Source of the DNA: an uncultured Clostridia bacterium
GTDB taxonomy: Bacteria; Bacillota; Clostridia; UBA1381
Direction: 5' to 3'
Assembly: GCA_934476075.1 (NCBI GenBank)
Contig: CAKSNH010000015.1
Location: 3,469 to 67,468 of the forward strand
DNA length: 64,000 nucleotides
How positions within the stretch are numbered: the first letter of the stretch is position 1; the number at the start of each line of letters is the position of its first letter. Of the stretch, positions 24,887-32,522 are shown in pieces. The position numbers were made by a program, and so were the translations under genes. Below the pieces are notes generated by a model, which searched no databases, was not told where the DNA came from, and saw only the letters and a program-made list of their open reading frames with translations.

Positions 24887-26251
24887 TTAAAACAATGTTG
24901 ACGCATCGCCGGCACGTCCCGTAAGTCTGCCTTTTTCATCAATGTATCCCATTTTTATAAGCCATTCGTGGAACGGTCTTATCGCTGTCAAGCCGAATAT
25001 CTCTCTGAGTGCCGCCGTTTCATGAAAACCCGTAGTCTGATAATTCAGCATAACATCATCGCCGTGCGGTATACCCATAAAATAATTACACCCCGCCGCC
25101 GTAAGCAATACCGACAAATCTTCAATACTGTTCTGGTCGGCTTTCATGTGGTTTGTGTAACAAGCGTCACACCCCATTGATATACCTGTCAGTTTGCCCA
25201 TGAAATGGTCTTCAAGCCCCGCTCTGCTTACCTGTCTGCCGTCATACAAATATTCAGGTCCGATAAATCCGACAACCGTATTTACCAAAAACGGATTGAA
25301 ATGCTTTGCCAAGCCATAGCACCTTGCCTCCATGGTTACCTGGTCTGCACCATGATGTGCCTCCGAGGATAACTCCGAGCCTTGTCCCGTTTCAAAATAC
25401 ATCACATTCGGTCCTTGTGCCGTCCCCTCCGTAAGAGCAATATGCTGTGCCTCCTCCAAGGTTGCCGCATTAAATCCGAAAGCTGTGTTTCCAAGCTCCG
25501 AGCCGGCTATCGACTGGAATATCAAATCTGCCGGAGCACCCTTTTTCACTGCCTCCATTTGAGTGGTAACGTGTGCCAATACACAGGTCTGCGTCGGGAT
25601 TTTATATTTCTGCTTTGTTTCTTCAAATCTGTTTAACACTCTGCTCACGCTCTCCACCGAATCGTCAACGGGATTTAGTCCGAGAAGTGCGTCCCCGGCA
25701 CCGTATGTCAAGCCTTCAAGCAATGATGCCATTATACCGTCGGGGTCGTCTGTCGGGTGGTTCGGCTGCAAACGTGAAGAAAGTGTGCCACGTTCGCCGA
25801 TTGTAGTGTTGCAGTGTGCGGTAATTCGTATTTTATTCGCACCATACACCAAATCCATATTAGACATAAGCTTTGCAACCGCCGCCACCATTTCCGATGT
25901 TATGCCCCGTGATATACGTTTTATGTCCTCGCCCGTATGCTTTTCGCTTAAAATCCATTCCCTGAATTCCGCCACCGTCATACCCTTGATTTCATTATAG
26001 ATACGCTCATTCACATCATCCTGTATAATTCGTGTAACCTCGTCCTCCTCATAAGGCACTGCCGGATTGTTCCTTAAATCCGCAAGTGTGATATTGGATA
26101 AAACTATCTTTGCCGCCACACGCTCCTCCGCATTTTCCGCCGCAATGCCTGCCAGTTTGTCACCCGATTTTTCCTCGTTAGCCTTTGCCATAACTTCTTT
26201 TAAAGACTTAAATTCATACATATGCCCGAATAGTTTTGTTTTTAAAATCAT
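24887..26251 (-). CDS. eutB: Ethanolamine ammonia-lyase large subunit
   Basis: A 454-residue catalytic TIM-barrel subunit of ethanolamine ammonia-lyase. The start ILKTKLFGHMYEFKSLKEV, the region VYGANKIRITAHCNTTIGERG, the LQPNHPTDDPDGIMASLLEG segment and the GCDACYTNHMKADQNSIEDL region are family hallmarks. Substrate and the cobalamin adenosyl group bind in the barrel centre. Length matches the family (about 453). It is directly followed by eutC, its partner in the enzyme, and preceded by eutA, which reactivates the enzyme. Confidence 0.97.
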   Translation of the reverse strand: MILKTKLFGHMYEFKSLKEVMAKANEEKSGDKLAGIAAENAEERVAAKIVLSNITLADLRNNPAVPYEEDEVTRIIQDDVNERIYNEIKGMTVAEFREWILSEKHTGEDIKRISRGITSEMVAAVAKLMSNMDLVYGANKIRITAHCNTTIGERGTLSSRLQPNHPTDDPDGIMASLLEGLTYGAGDALLGLNPVDDSVESVSRVLNRFEETKQKYKIPTQTCVLAHVTTQMEAVKKGAPADLIFQSIAGSELGNTAFGFNAATLEEAQHIALTEGTAQGPNVMYFETGQGSELSSEAHHGADQVTMEARCYGLAKHFNPFLVNTVVGFIGPEYLYDGRQVSRAGLEDHFMGKLTGISMGCDACYTNHMKADQNSIEDLSVLLTAAGCNYFMGIPHGDDVMLNYQTTGFHETAALREIFGLTAIRPFHEWLIKMGYIDEKGRLTGRAGDASTLF

Positions 26252-26279
26252 TTTTAAATATCATTCCTTTCCGATTAGC

Positions 26280-27707
26280 CTAGTTGAATACAAGCGTTTT
26301 TATCACAACCGGCAAAACCGCTCCGTCTGCGATAGGCTTGCCGATGTCGATATAATCGCCGTTATCCAGTTTCACTCCGTCTATGCACACAACATCTTTC
26401 TTAAAACCCAATTTTCCGTATAAAATCTGTCCGAGTGCCTTCGCCATATCATTTTCCACAATTATCATTAACGGCAGTTCTCTTTCTAGCAGTTCGCCCG
26501 TACCTCGTATTATGCTTTCCGCATATTTTGCCACCGTATCATAACTCGGATTTTTGTGTCCCTCAAATGCTATCGCCACCTTGTCCAAACCGTCCTCCGC
26601 TTTGTACCATTCAAGCTTTTTCAATATGGAATTTGCCAAGTCATTTTCGTCCTCTTTGGACAATTTCAAAATAGGCAGATTTTTTATCGGGAAAACATTT
26701 TTCGTGTATGTTATCGTACTTCCGCTTATCTCCGTAGTGTGCGTACCCGCTCCGACCACTGTCGCACGAATAGTTTCTCTGCTTTTTATCACCTTTAATC
26801 TTTTGCACAGGTCAGACTCTCTTATCGTCTTTCCGAGCAGTATCCCTATATCTCCGTATTTGAATATATCACCGTCAGCCTCATTGTATATACAATCCGC
26901 CACACCGCCCGAAAACGAAATACACTTTATTCTGCTGTCATTTTCAATGCTTTTATGCGTCATAAGCAGATTATATATATCGTCCTTTTCTTCAAGTCCC
27001 ACACTCTGAATAAGTGCCCTAACCATAATATCTATAATCGGCATCAGTATATCTCTGTCTGCCGTCATACCTACTTCAATGTTTAAGGATTTGTCGCTTA
27101 TTATTTGCTGCAATTTTGGTGTAATATACGTTATCTTTTTTGTGTCCCCGTCTATTTTGATAAGCCTTCCGCCTATATCCATACACCCTGTATCGGTCAC
27201 ATCGCCGTCAATAAATACCGCCAGATTGCTTGTTCCGCCGCCAATATCAATGTTTACCACACCGGTGCGGTTTTCCTTTGAATATATATTTGCACCTGCA
27301 CCCTTGCCCGAAATTATGCTTTCCAAATCCGCTCCGGCAGTGGCAACCACAAAATCTCCCGCAAATCCGCTTAGGCTTTCCAGTACATATCCGGCATTCT
27401 CCTTGCGTGCGGTTTCGCCCGTTATAATAACCGCACCCGTATCAATATCTTCCTTTTTTATATCCGCCCTCATGTACTCTTTTTCAACGATTTCCTTTAC
27501 ACCCTTGCCGTCAATCTGCACCGCCGACAAAAGCGGAGTAAAATATATATCGCTTTTATATATTATTTTCTTGTCGGCAATAACAATTCTCGGCACACTG
27601 TAACTTGACGCAAGATTTTCAATAATCAGTTTTGAAAACACAAGCTGTGTTGTACTCGTGCCTATGTCTATGCCGACGCTCAGCATTTCCTCTTTTATTT
27701 TAATCAC
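26280..27707 (-). CDS. eutA: Ethanolamine ammonia-lyase reactivating factor EutA
   Basis: A 475-residue actin/Hsp70-fold ATPase that ejects damaged cobalamin from EutBC. The phosphate-binding loops VGIDIGTSTTQLVFS near residue 11 and VNIDIGGGTSNLAVF near 155 are clear, and GAGTHTTEISGSTI lies near 320. Start choice is uncertain. GTG 27707 has an AAGGTAGTGG site upstream and overlaps the eutG end by 8 nt, while ATG 27686 starts nearer to the conserved region but has a GAGG too close. Two repeat copies (26551-26562 and 27137-27149) lie inside, in different reading frames. Confidence 0.92.
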   Translation of the reverse strand: MIKIKEEMLSVGIDIGTSTTQLVFSKLIIENLASSYSVPRIVIADKKIIYKSDIYFTPLLSAVQIDGKGVKEIVEKEYMRADIKKEDIDTGAVIITGETARKENAGYVLESLSGFAGDFVVATAGADLESIISGKGAGANIYSKENRTGVVNIDIGGGTSNLAVFIDGDVTDTGCMDIGGRLIKIDGDTKKITYITPKLQQIISDKSLNIEVGMTADRDILMPIIDIMVRALIQSVGLEEKDDIYNLLMTHKSIENDSRIKCISFSGGVADCIYNEADGDIFKYGDIGILLGKTIRESDLCKRLKVIKSRETIRATVVGAGTHTTEISGSTITYTKNVFPIKNLPILKLSKEDENDLANSILKKLEWYKAEDGLDKVAIAFEGHKNPSYDTVAKYAESIIRGTGELLERELPLMIIVENDMAKALGQILYGKLGFKKDVVCIDGVKLDNGDYIDIGKPIADGAVLPVVIKTLVFN

Positions 27708-28800
27708 CCACTACCTTATTCAATATCGCAATTACGTCCTTTTCGGTCACTTTTACGGGATTTGTCAGTATGCACGCATCTTTTAATGACATAACCGCTA
27801 TCTCATTTTTCATTGTACTGTCAGCCTTAACATTTTCAAATTTCACAGGCAGATGCAATTCCCGTTCAAGATTTTTCACTGCACTTATCAAGCCTTTAAC
27901 CGCCATATTAACATTATTGGAATTTACCTTTGCAAACTTGGCAAGCCGTGCATACTTTTTCGCCGTATGTTTATCCTGTGCGTTGTACTCAATTATGTGC
28001 GGCAGCAATATCGCATTTGTCCGCCCGTGCGGTATATGAAGTTTAGCACCTATATTATGTGCCATTGCATGATTTAATCCGAGTGACGCTATATTGAAAG
28101 CCAAGCCTGCAATACATGAGGCATAGTGCATATTTTCTCTTGCCTCGCTGTCCTGTGCATCTTTATATGAACGCACCAAATATTCAAACACCATACTAAC
28201 CGCCTTTTCCGCCAGTGCGTCCGAGAACACATTTGCTTTTGCCGACACATATGCCTCCAACGCATGAGTCAGCACGTCCATACCGGTGTCTGCTGTGATA
28301 TTCTGCGGAACTGTTTTCACAAGTTCAGCCGATAAAACCGCCATATCCGGCAATAATAAATCAGAAACAAGCGGATATTTTACGCCCTTTTCCCTGTCTG
28401 TTATCACCGCAAACGACGTAACCTCCGAGCCTGTACCGCTTGTTGTCGGTATTGCCACAAACAAAACATCTTTCATATTGCCGATTTTCTTCGCAAAATA
28501 CATTATCGCCTTAGCCTCGTCTATCGCCGAACCGCCGCCCAAAGCCAATATAACATCGGGATTATACTCCATCACCCTGTCCACACCATGCACTACTTTT
28601 TCAATAGGCGGGTCGGGCACTACATCGTCAAACACTGTATATTCCGCATTTTCCAAATGTTTTGTCACACTTTCCAAAAGTCCGGAACTTTTGATAAACG
28701 GGTCTGTCACTATAAAAATCCTTCTGTCCGCAAATTCCTTTAAACACTCCAACGAATTATTACCGTATTTAATCTCGGGAATTATTTTAAAAGTATCCAT
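27700..28800 (-). CDS. eutG: Iron-containing alcohol dehydrogenase EutG
   Basis: A 366-residue group III alcohol dehydrogenase that reduces acetaldehyde to ethanol and so regenerates NAD for EutE. The NAD-binding GGGSAIDEAKAIMYF (near 96), TTSGTGSEVTSFAVI (near 138), and the iron-ligand region LNHAMAHNIGAKLHIPHGR (near 245) are typical. It is the first gene of the operon. AAAGGGTAA lies before the ATG and a candidate -10 lies about 33 bases upstream. The eutG name is by position and family; other Fe-ADHs in microcompartment loci look alike. No terminal targeting helix is obvious. Confidence 0.9.
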   Translation of the reverse strand: MDTFKIIPEIKYGNNSLECLKEFADRRIFIVTDPFIKSSGLLESVTKHLENAEYTVFDDVVPDPPIEKVVHGVDRVMEYNPDVILALGGGSAIDEAKAIMYFAKKIGNMKDVLFVAIPTTSGTGSEVTSFAVITDREKGVKYPLVSDLLLPDMAVLSAELVKTVPQNITADTGMDVLTHALEAYVSAKANVFSDALAEKAVSMVFEYLVRSYKDAQDSEARENMHYASCIAGLAFNIASLGLNHAMAHNIGAKLHIPHGRTNAILLPHIIEYNAQDKHTAKKYARLAKFAKVNSNNVNMAVKGLISAVKNLERELHLPVKFENVKADSTMKNEIAVMSLKDACILTNPVKVTEKDVIAILNKVVGD

Positions 28801-28832
28801 AAAAATTACCCTTTCTCGATTATTTTATCAGT

Positions 28833-28838
28833 ATTATA
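28833..28838 (-). promoter_or_regulatory. Candidate -10 of the eut operon
   Basis: TATAAT on the minus strand, about 33 bases before the eutG start; the matching -35 position (TATTTT) is poor, so the promoter may need an activator. No cobalamin-riboswitch element is visible in this short leader. Confidence 0.4.
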
Positions 28839-28878
28839 TTGCCTAGCTTTTATTTAAAATATACATTTTTGCACAACA

Positions 28879-28916
28879 AAAAGCCGCAACAACTCATTTA
28901 AGCTGTTACGGCTTTT
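28879..28916 (-). terminator. Terminator between the SLH gene and eutG
   Basis: AAAAGCCG pairs with CGGCTTTT across an AACA/TGTT-containing inner stem, with T-rich sequence on both strands. It most simply ends the MMPL-SLH operon. Being upstream of eutG it could also act as an attenuator if transcription reads through. Confidence 0.75.
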
Positions 28917-28927
28917 AATTTTAAATT

Positions 28928-31201
28928 TTATTTATTTTTTTCTGTGAAAATAATTATTCTCACCTGTCCGTCCTTATCCAATCTGCGGTCTGTGTAAAGA
29001 TAAATCATATCCACTTTATAGTTCTTGAAATCATCAAAATCTATAAGACTGTCTTTACCGTTTTTACGCAAATATATTTTTGCATTTTTACCCATTGAAT
29101 AGTTTGTACCGCCTATACGAATTCTCTGCTTGTCAATATAATCAATAGAACCTTTCGGATTTAACTGCCACAAATCAGCCATTTCAAGCAGTTTATTATC
29201 TCTTATATTAACCATAACCGGCTGACCTTTTGAGCTTGACGGGATAAAGTCTATATTGTATTTTACAATATCATCGCCCAAATCCACTTCATATGTTGCA
29301 CCGGAACTGAATTTTTCGGCAGATGTAACTATACCGAATTGGTATCTGTCCAATGTTATATCATTGAATATAATAAACTGAATATCGTGATTATCGTTAA
29401 ATTCAACATGGAATACATCTGTTTTTGTAACGCTTGATACATTAATATCCGATAATTTGATTTCTTTAACCTCTGCATCAGGGTCGTCCTTATCATCAGG
29501 TGCATAAATCAAATCAAAAATCTTGCAGTTGCTGTCAAGCCAATAACCGCCTATTTTATTATTTGACTTATCAATAGCGCCCGTCAGCGTTGTACCTGTT
29601 TTGAATTTAGGAGTCATAATACCGTCCGATATTTCATATGTTGCCATTCTGCCACGGTAATCCTCGTAATTTTTATCTACCTTAAATTCCTGTTTTGCAC
29701 CTGTCATACTCATAAATGTAGCAAAATATGACCTTGTTCCGTCCTCGACACGTCTGTCGCATGACAGCAATATACCGTACCGGCTCATTGTATTATTGTT
29801 ATCTTCTGCTTTTATAACGCCGGCAATCTCTCCGTCTTTGCCAAGCAGTGCAGTTATATAATCGTTAATCTTGTACGCACCGTTGTACTCGCCAAGCTGA
29901 TTAACTGCCGCCTGTGTTTCCAATTTATATTCAGTACCCGATAATTTGATGCTTGTAACGTTTGCCTTGTTCGGATATGCCTCCTCATATATGCCCGACG
30001 CTTTGTCGATATATACATACAATGTATTCAAACTTGTGTTATAGTAAACCACATCATAACGTGCAATATCATTTAATGTAGCCTCGTATCCGTCACGAAT
30101 TACTCTTACATTATTTCTGTCAAAGCTTACACCCTCAACCGAGTCAAATGATAAATTATAAACTATATCCGGACCTGCCATATCATATGTAGTAACAATG
30201 GCAAAATCATACTTATTGTTCTTTGTATAGCTTATTGTCAGTTTTGTACCGATTTCAATTTCGTCTTTGATATTCAAAAATGTTGTTTTCTTGCCCTCAT
30301 AGTACATAACCGCATTATTATCCAATTTCATTTTTCCGCTTACACCGTCCGATGTATACGAAACCTCATTGCCCGTAATACTCTGTACTATACATTCTGT
30401 TGTATTTCCGCCTACTTCAATCGCACAAACAATCTTGTCGTCATCATTAAATATGAATTTAACCTTTTGTGCCACATATTTATCCACATTGTCATTGACT
30501 GTTTTATATGTCCCCAAATCGGTCAAAATCTCATCAGCCAATAATTCCTTATTTTCATCGCTTGTAGCCAAAACAGTACACTCATCGCCTACTGTATAGT
30601 CCATTCTTTCAAGCAATTTACTCTTTCTCGAACTTGTGGTATATTCATCGCACATCAACGCTCTGTCAAGCATAATTGCCACGCTTGCACGGGATACTGC
30701 CTCGTCCGCACTGTAATTCATGCCGTCCGAAATACCCAAATCCTTTGCTTTTGCAAGATAGGCAGCCGGATAATTGTTTCCAAGCTGTGCCGTCTTATAT
30801 TGCAGCAATCTCAGAATAATTGTAACCGTTTCGGCAAAACTCAAATTATTTTCCGGACGATAGCTTCCGTCGGGATAACCCATTAAAATTCCCTGATTTG
30901 CCACTGCGTTTATATATCCTATTGCCCAATATCCTTCCGGAATATCATTAAACAAACTTCCGCTGCTGTTTTGAATATCACAATCCAATACAACCGCACT
31001 TATCTTAGCCATTTCCGCTCTTGTGATACTGTCATACGGAGCAAAACCCTCGTTTCCGCCTTTGCCCTGCATAACTCCGTATATACCAAGTCTTTCCTCA
31101 GCGTCGGAATAATCAAGCGTATCATTGCTGTCAGCCATTGATACGCTTGCCATCGACAAAAGCATTACAACACTTAAAATCAAACTCACAATTTTTTTCA
31201 T
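28928..31201 (-). CDS. Secreted S-layer-homology (SLH) domain protein
   Basis: A 757-residue surface protein. Signal peptide about residues 1-23 (LILSVVMLLSMASVSMADS). Three SLH repeats follow: about 30-80 (FAPYDSITRAEMAKISAVVL), about 88-148 (FNDIPEGYWAIGYINAV and GYPDGSYRPENNLSFAE), and about 155-205 (AKAKDLGISDGMNYSADEAV). SLH repeats bind pyruvylated cell-wall polymer. Residues 210-757 are beta-rich repeats of unknown function. It is the last gene of a four-gene unit with an RND/MMPL transporter, lying 21 nt after the adaptor-like lipoprotein, so it may form the wall-side part of that system. This link is inference from gene order. Confidence 0.85.
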   Translation of the reverse strand: MKKIVSLILSVVMLLSMASVSMADSNDTLDYSDAEERLGIYGVMQGKGGNEGFAPYDSITRAEMAKISAVVLDCDIQNSSGSLFNDIPEGYWAIGYINAVANQGILMGYPDGSYRPENNLSFAETVTIILRLLQYKTAQLGNNYPAAYLAKAKDLGISDGMNYSADEAVSRASVAIMLDRALMCDEYTTSSRKSKLLERMDYTVGDECTVLATSDENKELLADEILTDLGTYKTVNDNVDKYVAQKVKFIFNDDDKIVCAIEVGGNTTECIVQSITGNEVSYTSDGVSGKMKLDNNAVMYYEGKKTTFLNIKDEIEIGTKLTISYTKNNKYDFAIVTTYDMAGPDIVYNLSFDSVEGVSFDRNNVRVIRDGYEATLNDIARYDVVYYNTSLNTLYVYIDKASGIYEEAYPNKANVTSIKLSGTEYKLETQAAVNQLGEYNGAYKINDYITALLGKDGEIAGVIKAEDNNNTMSRYGILLSCDRRVEDGTRSYFATFMSMTGAKQEFKVDKNYEDYRGRMATYEISDGIMTPKFKTGTTLTGAIDKSNNKIGGYWLDSNCKIFDLIYAPDDKDDPDAEVKEIKLSDINVSSVTKTDVFHVEFNDNHDIQFIIFNDITLDRYQFGIVTSAEKFSSGATYEVDLGDDIVKYNIDFIPSSSKGQPVMVNIRDNKLLEMADLWQLNPKGSIDYIDKQRIRIGGTNYSMGKNAKIYLRKNGKDSLIDFDDFKNYKVDMIYLYTDRRLDKDGQVRIIIFTEKNK

Positions 31202-31222
31202 ATCAATCCAAATCCTTTCCGC

Positions 31223-32494
31223 TTAGCCGACACTGTCCAAATCAACAGTACCTATTACACTTGTTGTCAAATTAGCATTTGTAATCTGCAAAGTTACAGG
31301 ATAACTTATATCTGTACCGTTTGTTTTGCCCTCCTGCGACACTTCGGTAACATTGCCGTTTAACACCGTACCGTCATCAAGCTTTACAGGCAAATTCATT
31401 CCGACCGATACCTTCGGCAAATCCTTTTCGGCAAGCTCAATGGTCATCACATAACTGCTTGTATCCGTGATAGTCATAATACCGTCACTGCTTGAACTTG
31501 CCGTATCATTAAGTTCCTTGCTCTTTGATGTGATAACACCCGAAACAGGTGCATATACGAACAAGTCAGCATAATCTTTTTCAAGACTTCTCAATTTAAT
31601 TTCAAGGTCTTTTCTGTCTATCTCCGCTCTTTGCAGTGTTGCGTTTACGGTTGAATTATCAATGTCCAAAATCTTTTGTCCTTTTGACACTCTGTCGCCG
31701 TCCTTAACATAAACATTGCGTACATTACCGCTGCCACGGCTTACAACCGACACACTGTCGGTACTTTCGATTTCACCCGATACAGGCGAACTCACTTCTC
31801 CGTTTGCGGTATTTACGGTTGCATTTACGCTCATACCGTTTTTGAAACCGGCACGTCCCGTAACAGTAATTTCAACATCATACAAGATACTTCCGCCGAT
31901 TGAGTCCGCTCTGTTTTCGTGTATTCTCGTAACAGTACCGCCCACGCTCGACAACAATTCCGCACTTGTAACCGTTGCACTGTCACCAACGGCAATGCCG
32001 GCAATCTGTGTTGTATTGAACGGCACTTTTGCAATTAATGTACCCTCGTCAACAACAGAACCGATAGTTCCCGAATTAATTCTTTCGCCCGCCTTTAATT
32101 TGAAATTGCTAAGTATTCCGTCAGCAGGTGCATACACGGTCAGATTTGATAGATTTTCATTTGCAGTGCTTAATGAAATATCGTTTTTTGCAATGGAATT
32201 TTTGGTTGTTGCAATATTGTCGGAAATGCCGTTATCCTCTAATTGATAAAGCAATGCTCCGGCACTTACATAATCACCCACTTTATAATAATCCGCCACT
32301 ATTTTACCGCTTGTATTCGGCACAACATTTGTTTCCTTTGATGTCTTAATCCAGCCTGTATATACGCTTGTTTCCGCTGCCGCCTCTGTCGGAGCGGGAG
32401 TTTCCTCAACTGTTTCTTCCTTTTTACAGCCTGTGAACAATCCGCATATCATCACAGACGCCAATAAAACAGACATTATCTTTTTCATGACCAT
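31223..32494 (-). CDS. Lipoprotein with tandem HlyD/RND-adaptor modules
   Basis: A 423-residue lipoprotein: signal sequence with lipobox LFTGC near residue 24, then a Glu/Ala/Thr-rich spacer. Two lipoyl-like adaptor modules are visible, one around NTSGKIVADYYKVGDYV and LTVYAPADGILSNFKLKAGE, the other around VVSRGSGNVRNVYVKDGDRV and LFVYAPVSGVITSKSKELN, with a helical hairpin (QRAEIDRKDLEIKLRSLEKD) between the half-motifs. A C-terminal beta barrel ends the protein. Membrane fusion proteins usually have one such module. ATG 32494 is chosen for its AAAGGA at 6 bases; ATG 32488 is also possible. Its partners are the MMPL transporter and heptad-repeat protein upstream. Confidence 0.8.
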   Translation of the reverse strand: MVMKKIMSVLLASVMICGLFTGCKKEETVEETPAPTEAAAETSVYTGWIKTSKETNVVPNTSGKIVADYYKVGDYVSAGALLYQLEDNGISDNIATTKNSIAKNDISLSTANENLSNLTVYAPADGILSNFKLKAGERINSGTIGSVVDEGTLIAKVPFNTTQIAGIAVGDSATVTSAELLSSVGGTVTRIHENRADSIGGSILYDVEITVTGRAGFKNGMSVNATVNTANGEVSSPVSGEIESTDSVSVVSRGSGNVRNVYVKDGDRVSKGQKILDIDNSTVNATLQRAEIDRKDLEIKLRSLEKDYADLFVYAPVSGVITSKSKELNDTASSSSDGIMTITDTSSYVMTIELAEKDLPKVSVGMNLPVKLDDGTVLNGNVTEVSQEGKTNGTDISYPVTLQITNANLTTSVIGTVDLDSVG

Positions 32495-32522
32495 AACCAT
32501 TCCTTTCACTATATAAAATCTA

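Larger units (their letters stand above)
19225..27149 (-). repeat. Nine intragenic copies of GGGACAYAAAAA in the eut operon
   Basis: Minus-strand 12-mer GGGACA(C/T)AAAAA at 19225-19236, 19869-19880, 21321-21332, 22454-22465, 22996-23007, 24768-24779, 24786-24797, 26551-26562 and 27137-27148. Six of the nine extend one base further to GGGGACA. All are on the coding strand. In six copies the frame gives (G/R)D(I/T)K, in two GTQK and in one EGHK, so the nucleotide sequence and not the peptide is what is shared. Several lie in interdomain linkers. I found no exact copy outside this operon in the window. Positions were located by eye. Confidence 0.7.

Noticed and set aside
27686..27707. Alternative eutA start at ATG 27686
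   Set aside because: Its GAGG is only three bases from the ATG; GTG 27707 has a better spaced site, though the choice remains uncertain.
28801..28927. Cobalamin riboswitch or EutV-type dual hairpin upstream of eutG
   Set aside because: The gap is about 127 bases, with one simple hairpin and no conserved B12-box or tandem AGCA-type hairpin pair.
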